From NCBI GenBank assembly GCA_010092855.1, contig JAADYV010000181.1, positions 1-40,663 on the forward strand: DNA of 40,663 nt, given 5' to 3'. Origin of the DNA: Chloroflexota bacterium (GTDB taxonomy: Bacteria; Chloroflexota; Anaerolineae; Aggregatilineales; Aggregatilineaceae). Every line of letters starts with the position of its first letter. The first letter of the stretch is position 1. The notes beneath the pieces were generated by a model. That model was given only the letters and a program-made list of their open reading frames with translations. It was not told the DNA's origin and did not search any database. The position numbers were made by a program, and so were the translations under genes. Shown here in pieces: positions 14,652 through 26,500 of the stretch.

Positions 14652-16958
14652 GTGGCCAGAAAAAAACTCGGCAAATACGAAATTACAGATCGAATTGGGC
14701 GCGGCGGCATGGCCGAGGTCTACCGGGGCTACCATGCGTCCCTGGACCGCTACGTCGCAATCAAGCTGTTGCATCCGTTCCTGGCGGACGATCCAGAATT
14801 TAAGGATCGTTTCGAGAACGAAGCCCGCAACGTGGCCAAGCTCAAACACCCCAACATCGTACAGGTGTACGATTTCGAGTACGATGCCGAGGGTGAGAGC
14901 TACTACATGGTCATGGAGTTGATCGACGGTCCTACCCTCAAGGACCGACTGTTCGAGTTAACCAGTGCAGCAGATCAAATCCAGTTGGCCGAGGCCATTC
15001 GTATCACCAAGAGTTCTGCCGAAGCCCTGGCTTATGCCCACCAGCGCGGCATGATTCATCGCGACGTCAAACCTGCCAACCTGATGTTGGACGAAGATAA
15101 CCGCGTCGTGCTGACTGACTTCGGGATTGCCAAAATTGTCACCGGTGCCCAGTTCACGGCCAGCGGCGGCATGGTGGGGACACCCGCGTACATGGCTCCC
15201 GAGCAAGGGCTGGGTGAGGCCGGGGATGAGCGCTCCGACATCTATTCCCTGGGCGTGATCTTGTTCCAGTTGGTGACTGGCCAACTGCCCTACGATGCCG
15301 ACACGCCGCTGGGCATCATTCTCAAACACGTCAATGAACCAATTCCGTCGCCGAAACAGTATGTACCAGAGCTGTCCGACGACCTGGAGCGCATAATCCT
15401 CAAATCGCTGGCCAAAGACCCGGAGGATCGCTACCAGTCGGCGGCTGAGTTTGCGGTGGACCTGGGCGCGCTGGACGAATCCGGACGCTATCGCTCACAC
15501 TTTGACACGCAGGTGCGGCTGGCGGCGGCTTCGAAGCTGGCCCCCACCGAAACCACGCCGACACGTCCGCCCATGTTGGACCGTGTGTTGTTTAATTCAC
15601 CTGACACACCAGTTCCGCCAATAGCGCCGCCCGCAGAACCTGATGGACGGTTACACGTAACCTGGATTCTGGGTGCGATTGCCGTGATCGCCTTCATCAC
15701 CGCGGCGGTTCTGTTCTCACTGGCCAGCGACAGCGGCCCTCTGGCCGATTTGTTTAACGGGGAGGGAGATACGACCTCGGAGTCGAACCCGGACGCCCCG
15801 ATAGCTGTTGCAGGCGCTGATCAAACACCCGACGATGGTTCCGCCGCTGGCACCCCGCCAAACGACTCGTCAGACAATAACGGCAACGGCGGCGATGACG
15901 ATTCCTCAGGCTCGAATACGCCAGGGCAATCGCCCCTTCCACCAGGCGTATCCCCTGAGGGGAGCGAGAACGGGACAGAAAGCTCGGGTTCATTGACGCT
16001 CACGGTAACCACGCCGGATGGTCCCGAAAGCGCGGGCGACGATGATGACTCACCGCTGCCGATTCGGTTCTCGCCCACGCCGGTTTCTCCCACACCTGAA
16101 ACGCCATCAAGCACGCCCATCACGCTTACGCTGATGCCGGAATCGTCAACAAATACGCCGACGCCCATCACACCCACGGTGACGCCGGAGCCGCCGACAG
16201 ACACCCCGACTCCTATCACACCCACGGTGACGCCGGTGCCACCCTCCGACACCCCGACTCCTATCACACCCACGGTGACGCCGGTGCCACCCTCCCACAC
16301 GCCGACACCCATTACGCCGACCTTGACACCCTCGCCAACGGTGCCGACGAATACACCCGCGCCGCCAACATCGACCCCGAATCTGACCGCGACAGCGGGT
16401 ATGTTAACCGCCGAAGCTGAGTTCGCGACCCGGGCCGCCAGCACGCCGACACCTAACGCCACGCAGACCTTGCAAGCGTGTGATTTCGACTACATTATCG
16501 ACTACCCGGACGGCACCGAGTCGGAATATGATGAACCACCGGCATCCAATGATTTTGGCAACGAGCGCCTTAAGAATGCCAGCGACGCACCCTGGTCGAT
16601 TAACATCCAGCTGCGCAATACGGGTACCTGTGCCTGGCCCGAAGGTTCACGCCTGAGCTTCAATGAGGTATTGACTGAAAGCCCGGACGAAACCGTTGAT
16701 CTCGACGCTTATCTTGCCGGGTGCAACGAATCGGAACGGCGGGGTGGCTTGAATTTCGCGTACCAGAACCGGGAGAATTTCCTCCTGGACGGTGAAGTGG
16801 ATATCAACGATAATGCCGAGCCGCTGGAATTCACAATGGAACCGCCTCCCCGCAGTGGCTGTTACTATGGCGTTTGGGACCTGCTGCATCCTGCCAGCAG
16901 TGAGGTCACAATTGGCCGCCCGTTGGTCATCACCATTCGTATCTGGGGCGGCAACTAA
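14652..16958 (+). CDS. PknB-type receptor Ser/Thr kinase with extracellular NBR1-like Ig domain
   Basis: GTG start at 14652; 768 residues. The cytoplasmic kinase domain (~9-280) is complete: glycine loop GRGGMAEVY (16-24), Lys38 (VAIK), catalytic Asp138 in HRDVKPANL, Asp156 of DFG, and APEQ. A single membrane helix spans ~337-358. Outside lie an acidic Ser/Asn/Gly stretch, then a Thr/Pro stalk of 16-residue repeats (~480-600). Residues 610-768 form a C-terminal domain with CDFDY, WSINIQLRNTGTCAWPEGS and ITIRIWGGN, features of the NBR1-like Ig domains common in Chloroflexota surface proteins. The extracytoplasmic ligand is unknown; PASTA domains, usual in PknB, are absent. It is likely a sensor of surface or wall state that phosphorylates cytosolic targets. 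It is convergent with the giant gene. Confidence 0.92.
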   Translation: MARKKLGKYEITDRIGRGGMAEVYRGYHASLDRYVAIKLLHPFLADDPEFKDRFENEARNVAKLKHPNIVQVYDFEYDAEGESYYMVMELIDGPTLKDRLFELTSAADQIQLAEAIRITKSSAEALAYAHQRGMIHRDVKPANLMLDEDNRVVLTDFGIAKIVTGAQFTASGGMVGTPAYMAPEQGLGEAGDERSDIYSLGVILFQLVTGQLPYDADTPLGIILKHVNEPIPSPKQYVPELSDDLERIILKSLAKDPEDRYQSAAEFAVDLGALDESGRYRSHFDTQVRLAAASKLAPTETTPTRPPMLDRVLFNSPDTPVPPIAPPAEPDGRLHVTWILGAIAVIAFITAAVLFSLASDSGPLADLFNGEGDTTSESNPDAPIAVAGADQTPDDGSAAGTPPNDSSDNNGNGGDDDSSGSNTPGQSPLPPGVSPEGSENGTESSGSLTLTVTTPDGPESAGDDDDSPLPIRFSPTPVSPTPETPSSTPITLTLMPESSTNTPTPITPTVTPEPPTDTPTPITPTVTPVPPSDTPTPITPTVTPVPPSHTPTPITPTLTPSPTVPTNTPAPPTSTPNLTATAGMLTAEAEFATRAASTPTPNATQTLQACDFDYIIDYPDGTESEYDEPPASNDFGNERLKNASDAPWSINIQLRNTGTCAWPEGSRLSFNEVLTESPDETVDLDAYLAGCNESERRGGLNFAYQNRENFLLDGEVDINDNAEPLEFTMEPPPRSGCYYGVWDLLHPASSEVTIGRPLVITIRIWGGN
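16153..16312 (+). repeat. 48-bp tandem repeat coding the kinase stalk
   Basis: The unit encodes TPTPITPTVTPVPPSD (16 residues). Copies beginning at 16201 and 16249 agree over about 47 of 48 bases; a degenerate copy precedes them and another follows. The near identity points to recent duplication or gene-conversion upkeep, and copy number may vary between strains. Confidence 0.85.
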
Positions 16959-17041
16959 CTGTCGTCAAATGCTGGCACAGTTTCGCACACTTCTCCACAG
17001 ATCAGCGCACAACCAGCGTCGCCACCATCAAAGGAAAAAGC

Positions 17042-17067
17042 AGCGCCCCACGATGTCGTAGGGCGCT
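17042..17067. terminator. Bidirectional terminator between kinase and giant gene
   Basis: AGCGCCC (17042-17048) pairs with GGGCGCT (17061-17067), and the inner ACGA/TCGT arms can extend the stem. On the minus strand GCTTTTTCC follows, a good U tract; on the plus strand TGTTGTTTCT follows, a weaker one. It sits between convergent genes and can serve both. Confidence 0.8.
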
Positions 17068-17096
17068 TGTTGTTTCTAGCAGTGAAACTGTTGGAG

Positions 17097-17552
17097 TTAG
17101 CCTTGTACCGGGTCGGGAATGCGGATTGCACGCACGACCAGCCGCTCCGAGAACACGCCGTAACTCTGGTCCCAGTTGGTGCACGTGATCAGGGTCAGCG
17201 TTGGGTCGTTCGTCGGCGCGGTGACGGTCCAGTCATCGGGGGAAACGGTGTTTTTCTCCGTAACCATGAAGGTATACGTGCGATACTCACCTTCGCGAAC
17301 GATGATTTCGTCGCCCACCTCCAACTGATCGAGGTTATAGAACGGTCCGGGATCATCGAAGTTGAATTGGAGATGCGCCGCCAGCACGGTATTGCCCCAA
17401 TCCTCCTCCATCCAGGTCGTTCCTTCCAGCCAGCCCACTGCCCAGCGCATCGCGCTGATATCCCAGGTGCCATTTTCGAACGGCAGCGGTTGAATCTGGA
17501 TCTGCTGCTGCCCGAACTCTGGTAGCTTGGGGATTTCCAGGTAGCGCACGCC
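17097..17552 (-). other. C-terminal sortase domain of the giant protein
   Basis: About 150 residues beginning near RYLEIPKLPEFG, the usual start of class D/E/F-like sortase domains. It has the LEGTTWMEEDWGNTVLAAH block with the catalytic His, the strand DEIIVREGEYRTYTFMV, the TLITC motif with the nucleophile, and RLVVRA with the Arg. All three catalytic residues are present, so the domain is predicted to be active. The class within the D/E/F group is not assigned. Confidence 0.9.
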
Positions 17553-20500
17553 ATCCGGTGTTGGCTGGATGTACGGGGTGGCGCTGGGAGGCGAAACGAA
17601 CAGCGAGTCGGAGTCTGCCTGGGGAGTCGCTGTTGCTGTCGCTGGCGGCGGTGGCGTGGTTGGCAACGGTGTCGGCAGCGGTGTTGACTCGGAAGCATCT
17701 GGCCCCTGAGAAGGGTCGGTGGAGGTCTCCGGAGAGACCTCTACCTGTTCTTCTGGTCCATCGGGTTCCTGGTCAGCCACATCCGCTTCTGCACCAGATG
17801 GCGGCTCCAGTTCTTCCTCCCCAGCTTCAGCTTCTTCATCAACTTCCGAAACCGGGGTACCGGTGTCACCATCGTCATCGCTGTCCTGGGTGACCAGCAG
17901 TACAGCGGCCCCGCCGATAGCGATGAGGGCGACGATGACAAACAGCCCTGCCAGCGTTGTCCGCCGATTGGAAGGCTGGCTGCCCATCAACAGCATCAGC
18001 GCTCCCACCAGCAGCACGCCGAACAACCCATCCAGGCGGAAGCCCAGCGGAGCGCGTGGCTCACTACCGGTTGCGGGCAGTTCGCTGGCTTCCGGCCCGA
18101 TGTTGACCGTCGCGTCGTCACAGACTTCTTCACCGCCCTCGCGTGTTGCGCAAAAGGTGTTGGTGATCTGCGCCGGGGGCACCACGTCCGCGTTCACGGT
18201 CGTGGTCACCGTGATGATGATGCTTTCGCCCGGCGCTAACGGCTCGGTGGTGTCAACCGTGTAGACGTTGCCTTCGGGGAAGAGCTGGGTTCCACCCTGC
18301 ACGACCGACACGATGGTCAGCGTGGACGGGAATTCGTCTCGCATGGAGAGGATGCCCATCGGGTTGGTACCACCGTTGCGGACCTCAACCGTCCACGTCA
18401 CGGTGTCACCCGGTAGGGCGGATTCCACGTCCACCGACTTGGTGATCTGCGGCTCAGTGGCATTGGGGTCGAGCGTGGGCGTGATGGTTGCGCTGCCCGA
18501 CGGGGTCGGAGTCAGGTAGTTGGCCGGGGTGATGGTCCGATCGACTGTAGCGTTGATTTGTCCATCGACGTTGACACCGGCAACTGCCACTTCAAGTACA
18601 TAGCGTCCAGTCTGGTCCTCGGTGCGCTGGATAGTGGCCGTGATGCTCAAGCCTGCTCCCAGCGTGACTGGTTCAGTGCCCAGCGAGAAGGACGTCCATC
18701 CGGTCTGCTGTGGGGGCCGTGGACCACCGCTGGTCAACATCCAACTGCTGCTGGAGGTGGTCGCCAGCGGAACGATGCGGTACTGCCCGGCCAGCCCCGT
18801 GATGGGCGTTGTGCCATTGTTCGTGACCCGGACAGCGTAAGAAACGCTTTGGCCAGTCACCGGCGCGTTGGGGATGACTTGCAGGATTTCAACCACCAGG
18901 TCTTGCTGGTCGTCACCCTGGACATCCAGTGTCTCCGAGTCGGTTCCGAAGACTGTGTAGTTGTCTTCATCACCAGGAGTGAACAACGTGCTGTAGTACC
19001 CACCGTCCGCCATGACTTCGATGTCGGTGTTGTCTTCACCTTCGGAGACTGTGTAGTCTACGGTTGTCTCGGTTGCAGATTCTCCTGGCTGTAGCACAGT
19101 ATCTTCGAACAGTGTTTCCAGCGGTGTGAGCACCGCGTTGAGGTCTGTGCTGATCGGGTCGGTGGTAAAGAGTGCACGCAGGTGGCAGGTCGAGTCTGGG
19201 TCTACGCCGGGGTATTCCGTTGTGTTGCACCCAATCGGCGATGCGCCCTCGTTGGTGATGGTGAGCGTCACGTTGATGGCATCATCCGGTTGCACAGGGT
19301 TCTCGCTAAGGGTCAGTTCGACACCCAACCGCAGGTCCACCAGTTCTACAGTAGCGGTACCCTCTGCAATAAGGGTTTCCGTACCAGATTGGCCTGTAGC
19401 GTTTACGGATAGTGTCCGGTTTAGCCCGTTGGTGGTCAGGTAGTCAGGCTCACCGATTGGCGGGACAAACGTGCAAGTCACATTGACGAAATCATCAGGT
19501 TCGAGGGTTATCGGGTTCACATGCCCCGCTGGTTCGAGAATAGGTAAGGCGTCCAGTGCAGGAGTGCACTGGAAGTCTTGGGTTAGGCTGGGTATGGTAG
19601 TGCCGACAGTGGCTTGCAGTCCAGTTATCTGTTCTGCGCCAATATTACGTAGTTCGAAGGTGAGAGTTGCTGATTCGCCGGTTTGGAGCAGATCGGGCAG
19701 ACCAAAGCCAGAAGTCTGTTGAACACTCAAGATGGTCGCCGTCATGCCCGCCGTTGAGATGGTCACGCTGGCGGTGTCGGTGGCTACCGGCGTACCGTCA
19801 ACCTGGACCTCAGCCGTATTGTCATACGTTGGGTTCGTGTAGGGGTCTGGCACATCGTAGAACCCTTGCACCACCGTGTCGCCAGGCTGGACCGTGATCG
19901 GGAAGACCGTATCGAACGAGTCTACTCCCGGATCAACCAGGTTGACATTGGCGATGGGGCTTTGGGTGTGATTGGTGATGGTGAAGTTGTAGGTGATCGT
20001 GCTGCCGGGCACTGTCGTCGATGACGTCGGTGTTTTATCCAGCGAAATGATGTCGATGCTCAGCGGCACACTGGCGGTGTCGGTCGAAACTGTCGTACCA
20101 CTCACCTCCAGGGTCGCCGTGTTGTCCAGCGTTGGGTTCGCGAAGATTGGGTCGCCGGGGTCTGTCGGCAGCGGGAAGGTTGCCACATCAGGACCCCAAC
20201 CTCCCGCGGGTACGCTGAGTGTCCCGAAGGGCAACGGATCGAGCAGCGGGTCAGTTATCGTCACGCCTGTTACCGTGCTGCTGGTGTTGTTGGTGATCTC
20301 GAATGTGTACGTGATGGTGTCACCAGGATACGCGGTGGTCAGGTCTGCGGTTTTGGTCAGGGTCAGGATGTCGGTCTGCAGGGCGACGACGGCTGTGTCT
20401 TCATCTTGCAGCACACCGTCAATTGACACGCCCACCGTCGTATTAAGCGTCGGCGAGTCATAGATCGGGTCGCCAAAGGCTGGTAACTCGTAGAACCCGT

Positions 20501-23500
20501 TGAAATTGTTCGGGCCCGGATTCAGGCTGCTGGGCGGCAAGATGTAGGTAAAATCGCTGGGGTCGAAGTCCAGGGTGAAGTTGGTGATCGTGCTCTGGCC
20601 CAGGTTCGTTATGGTGAAGTTGTAGACGATGGTGTCGCCCGGATATCCAGAATCTGGGGTCGGGGTCACCGTCAGTTGCAGCACTTGCACCGTCACCGTT
20701 GCTGTTGCGGTATCCTGCGAAGTGCCATCCTCGAACACTTCCGCGGTGTTGGTGATCTGCGGTTCAGTCGTCGTATCGGGGATGATCACGTCGTAGGTGT
20801 ACTCCCACGCCTGGCCCGGAGCCAGCGCGGGTACCGTTACTGCCAACGGTGTGCCGGGCGGGTCCTCAATGGTGATGTTGTCCGCGCCTTCGAGGTCGTC
20901 GATGTTCTGGATACGCAGCCGGTAGGTGACCGTGCGGTCGGCATCGCTGCCATTGAGCGGCACCGACAATGGCGAGACTTCTTTCGTCAGTGCCAGGAGT
21001 GTGGTGTCCGAGTCGACAACCGAGACGATGGCCGAGTCGGTGTCCTCGAAGTCAGTTGCCGTGTTGGCACCCACCGCTGTTGCCGTAACCGTGTTGACCA
21101 CCTGGTCGTCAGTAACCTGCACGGTGTAGGTGCCGGTCATGGTGAAGCTGTTGCCCGGATCGAGCGTCGCGGGCGGTGCCGGGCCCAGGACCAGCATCGG
21201 GTCGATAACCGCGATGGTTTGCAGCGGTTCGTCGCCGACATTGGTGACTTCGATGGTATAGTCGATATCTTCGCCCACTTGTGCGGAAATCACGTCGGCG
21301 CTCTTGACAACCAGAATGCCGCCGGTCGTGACGTTCACTTCTGCGGTCGCCGAGTCGGAGAGAGCCGTTGGGCCGGTCGCTTCGACAAATACGGTCGATA
21401 CCACCGGTCCCGGCAGGTCAGCCGTGACAGTGCGGTACACCGTAACGCTGTCGTTGGCGAGCAGTGTCGCCGGGATCGTCAGCGCACCAAAGCTGTCCGA
21501 GAGTGTCAGGCCGGTCAGGTCGGTGTCGCTGAAGTTGGACACGACGTAGGTGAAGGTCACATCTGCGCCATCGAGCACGTAGTTTGCGCTCGGGGTGTTG
21601 GTGACCGCCAGGGTGTCATTCGACAGGATGTTGACGGTCTCTGTTGCCTCGACCATGATATCCTGCAAGCCAACCTGGCCGGTAACGGTCAGGGTGTTGA
21701 TGTAGGGGTCGGGGTCCGCGCCGGTCATGGTGCGGGTCACGGTGCGTGTTTCGATCTCACCGGGGTCCAGTTCCGTGGGCCAGGGCGGGCTAACTGTCAG
21801 ACCGGTGTCGGAGTCGGACACGTTCATGCTGGTGATCGTGGTGTCGCCCGTGTTTTCGATGCGGTAGGTGAAGGTCACCAGGGTCCCAACGGTCACGAAG
21901 TTGTCGTCTGCGGTTTTGGATACCGTCAGGCCGCCGCTCACCACGTTGATGCTGTGCGTGGCCACGTCGCTGACCGGAACGGTATTCTGGATACCTTCGG
22001 CGCGCGCGGTGTTGACCACCGGCGAACCATCTGCGGGCGAGATCGTGTGCGTGAAGGAGCACACTTGCGATTCGCCACCGTTGAGGTCAAACGGCCCGCA
22101 GATCGGGTTCGATGAACCGGTCATCGGGTCGAAGACTTCGATGCCCGTGATCGGCTGTCCGGACGGGTTGGTGTGGGTTACCGTCAGCGTATAGGTAACT
22201 TCTTCGCCGAGCGCAGCCTGGGCTGGTGCATCTTTGGTCAACTCCAGTTCGCCAGAAACCAGGCTGATGCTGGCCGAATCTGTCGCTTCGACATCCAATG
22301 GCGGGTCAGACGGTATCTGGCCCACGACCGTGATCGTGTTTTGCAGCGGGTCCGGGTCGCCAGGTTGGATTGTATAGGGGTACATCAGGCGCTGGATGGC
22401 TTCGCCCGGCCCCAACTCGTTCGGTTCGTCGGGCCACACGATGCCATCGAAGACACCGGCAGGTGCGTTCGGGTCAGAGATGGCGATGTTTTGCAGGTTC
22501 AGCGCACTGGGATTCGAGATGTCGACGTAGTAGGTGATGGTGTCTTCTTCGTCGGTGTCGACGACGGCGGCGCATGGGTTGTTGATCGTAGCCGGATTCC
22601 CGTCGATGTCGGGGCCCCCGCACGCCTGCTTGACGACTATCAGATTTCCGGTCTGGATGTCAACCGTTGCCTGGGCCACGTTGACAATCGTGGTCATGTT
22701 GATCGTATGGCCCGTGACCGTCACCCAATTGACGAACGGATCGTCGTCACCGGCGTCCAGGGTATAGGTGTACGTAGTTTCGTAGGTTTCATTCGGATCG
22801 AGGGTGCCGGCGTCACTGCCTTCGGTGTTCGGGAAGCCATCTTCAACCGTCATCGTGCTGCCGGGCATACTCGCGTCAGCGATCACCAGGCGTTCGAGCG
22901 CGATGCCGCCCACGTTGGTGACGCGCACGGTGTAGATCACACTGGTGCCCACCGGCCCCTGTGTGATCGATGACAGCTTCTCGACATTGATACCCGCGTC
23001 GCGGATGTCAATCGTAGCCGAGGTACGGTCGATCACGGGGCTGAGGGTCGGACCGGATTCGCCGGTCACTTGCACCACATTCGTATATTCGGCACCATCA
23101 TAGGGATCGGGCACCGTGACCGTGAAGCTGCCGATCAGTTGTTCGCCGGGCAGCAGCGGGTCGGTGCCGTTGTAGGTGGTGCCTGCTTTCGGATTCGGGA
23201 CATCTGGCGTCCCTGGGTCCCCGTCGTCGTCCCAGTAGGGCTGCAAGCCATACACAAACGTCGTCAACGGCACGACTTCGAATTCATCCACGTCCAGCAG
23301 TTCCAGGCTGGACAGGTCGTCGCCGGTGCCACCGGTGTTGGTGATGATCACGTTGTAGGTGACAGTCTGGCCCTGGCTGGCGGCCTGGATGGCCGGTGAC
23401 ATGCTCAGCCGGATGCCGGGTTGAATGATGTCAACTGCGACGGTCGCCTCTCCCTCAACCGGGTCGGGCAGCGGGTTGCCATCGGCATCGTTGACGTCAC

Positions 23501-26500
23501 CCAGCACTGTGATCGTGTTGACGAACGGGTCCCAGTTGGGGTTGGCCAGCAAGGTCGCAGCGTCGGGCAACGTTATTTCATAGGTAATGAATCCCGTTTC
23601 ATACGAATCGAGCTCTGGATCGCTGACTTCGCACGTCGCGGGATCACCGGGGTCGGGGCAGTCGTAAACCGTGCCACCCGGTGCGTTCGCGGGATTCACG
23701 TCGGTGCCCCGGATGTTGGAAACACGGCGGCTGCCGATGTTGAGGATGCTGATAGTGTAGCTCACGGTGTCACCGGGGTTAGCGGTCAGCGGCTGGGCAC
23801 TCTTGCGCACCAGTAACTGGCTGGAAGTAACAGCCACGGCAGTGCGCGTGCTGTCAAGGACTTCCGTCCGTTGATCGGGTTCAACATTGTCGTTCAGGAA
23901 GCCGACTGCTACCGCGTAGTTTTCCAGCGGATCGGGATCGTCAGCCTGGATGACGTAGGAATAGGTGTAGGTCGCATACCCGCCATCCTCAGTTGGGCCG
24001 GTCGGAGGAGCCAGTTGGCCCACCGGGTTACCCACCACGCCACTGTTCGACCAATCGAACTGGTCCAGCGGGATTTGCACCGGCGACCCACCGCCAAACG
24101 CATCCGTGATCACGATGTCTTGGATGTCGTAAGTCAGGTTGCGGTTTTCGATGCGGACGACGTAGGTGATCTCCTCGCCAACGTAGGCCAGCGGCTGCGA
24201 GGGCGTCTTGGTGATCATCAGGTCTTGCCCCAGCAGGTCAACGGCCAGCTCGTACTCGTTGTAGACTTCGGTGCCGTTGGATGAGGTGCCCGTCAGCGAG
24301 GCCAGGTTGACGACCGGGTCGCCCATCGTGATCGCATTCAGCGAGATCGGGCCACCGGGCGGCGCGTAGCAGAATATAACCTCTTCACCTGCGTAGAGCA
24401 TGGCTGGCCCGCGCGGACCAACTGCGCCGGGAGGCAGCGTGGGAAGCTGTGCCGCGATGGCGGCTTCGAACTGCTGCTGCAGCGTATTCGGCTCGGTGCC
24501 GATGGGCAACAGCATGGGGTCCACCAGTTGGATGTTTGCGACGTAGGATAGCTCCTCGCCAGGTTGGATATCGGTCGAGGCGGTGTTGGTGATGGTGAAG
24601 CAGTAGTCAACGGTCTGACCGGCGTCTGCTTCTGGCATCCCATCGCCATCCGGCAAGCTAATGGGCAGATTGTCCGGCAGAGGATCCCCGGTTGTACTAT
24701 CTTGCACCGTCTTGACGATGGCGATTTCCGGGTCTTCCAGGTCGACTTCAGCGATGACTTCGTTGGTGATGTCACGGTCCAGGCCATCGGGCACAATTAC
24801 GCGCCCAGCGGCGGTCACAGTGTTCACCAGCGGGTCCGGCGCATTGATCGGAATGGTGTATTCCACACCTTCCACCAGGATGAAGTCGAACGGAGCGAAC
24901 AGCGGAATCGGGTCGGGGATCAGGTCACCAATCAACGAGTCCACCAGCGTCACGTTTTGGATGTCGTAGGGGCTGATGTTGGTCAGGGTGTAGTCATACG
25001 AGATCGTGGTCCCTGGCGTTGCACTGTCAACACTGGGTTCTTTGGTCAGTTGCAGCGGGTTCGACGTGAAGATCATCAGCTCGAACCAGGTGATGAACGT
25101 GACATCTGGATCGGCAGGGTCTGGGAACTCGGCAGTGATGACGTTGACCAGTTCTTCTGGATCGGTAGGCAGCACCGTGCGCGGGACCGCGGTCGTCAGG
25201 ATTTCGCCGGGACCCATGATACCGGTGGTTTCGAAGGGTTCAGGGGGATCCCCGCTCCCATCGTAGTCCAGCGGGATCGGGCTGGGCTGCAGCAGCGAAT
25301 CGTACACGGTGACGGTGTAGTAGTCGTAGGGATCATCGTCGTCTTCGGTTACGTTTTCGACTGTGATGTCATAGGTAACCACGTCTCCGGCAAATGCCAG
25401 GAACATGTCGTTACGCGGCCACTTGAAGACGAAGATCGGACTATAGACGTAGTACCGGAACTCCTGCTGACATTGGTTGGACCCGGCCACTTCGGAGAAT
25501 GTTGCCGTAAGCCGGTCGCCCATGTAGTCCTCACCAGCGCCATAGTACTCGTTGGTGATCAGTTTTTGGAACGATTGCAGAGTTGCGGTCTGTCCCGGTT
25601 CCAGCGTGCCGATGGCCCCCGGCCAGTTGATGACCGGGTCGTTACCAGGCTCGCCCCAGTTGAGGGTTTCATCGATGACGATGTTGTTGATGGTTTGGGT
25701 GCTGACATTGGTGAACCAGATGTCCCATTGCAGGTCTTCACCCAACACATCGTCCGGATCGTCGTCCAGGTTAGTCACAACCAGGTCAAATTCAATAGGG
25801 CACGCGATATCGATTGTATGTTCCGCCTGGCCAGAAACGGTGCTGCCATCAGGCTTTCTACCGCTGACGACAAACACGTTGGTCAGGGGTGTGGGCACAG
25901 CTTCGACAGAAGCGATGGTGAAGCGGCCTACTACCGTGTCGCCTGGTGGCAGGATGCCGGGCTGCCCAGGCCATGTCCCAATCTGGTCGTAGTCGATGCC
26001 GAAGTCGGCATGTGTGATGACTGGGAAGTTGTACGGCGGCTGGTTCAGCACCGTGTCGGTGTAGCTGAGCACGGTCAGCGTCTGGCTGTGCGAGTTGTTC
26101 TTGATCTCGATGTCGTAACTGATGGCTTGTCCGGCATCGGCGGTAGATGGACCAGTTTTGATCACGCCGATCATCGGGATCAGCACTACATCTGCCAGGC
26201 CGTTGCCCTGGAACTCCTGGCCGCTGAATTCAGCCAGCACACGGACGTGCATCGTGAAGACCGTACCGGGCAGCGCGCCGGGTAGGTCGATGGTATGCAG
26301 GAAATTGCCCGAAATCAACCCGCCATCGGGGAACGTGTCGGCGGTGCCGACCAGTTCATAACCATACGGGTCGCCGGAGTCTTCCTGCGCCATGTTGTAG
26401 ATGCGCACGTTGGTCAGTTCAACGCCGGAGTTGTTGTAGACGTTGTAGGTGAACGTTTCTTCATCGCCATTAACGGCGTTCTGTGGGCCACCAACTTCGA

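Noticed and set aside
15821-16462. Minus-strand ORF rich in GVGV/GVTVG repeats
   Set aside because: It is the reverse frame of the Thr/Pro stalk of the receptor kinase; ACC/CCG codons read backwards give Gly/Val repeats.
24564-26285. 573-residue plus-strand ORF antisense to the giant gene (also the 479-residue ORF at 20676-22115)
   Set aside because: These are mirror frames of a GC-rich repetitive gene. They have no ribosome binding site, no recognisable domain, and a composition (many His, Asp, Arg, Val) typical of antisense translation of DUF11 codons.
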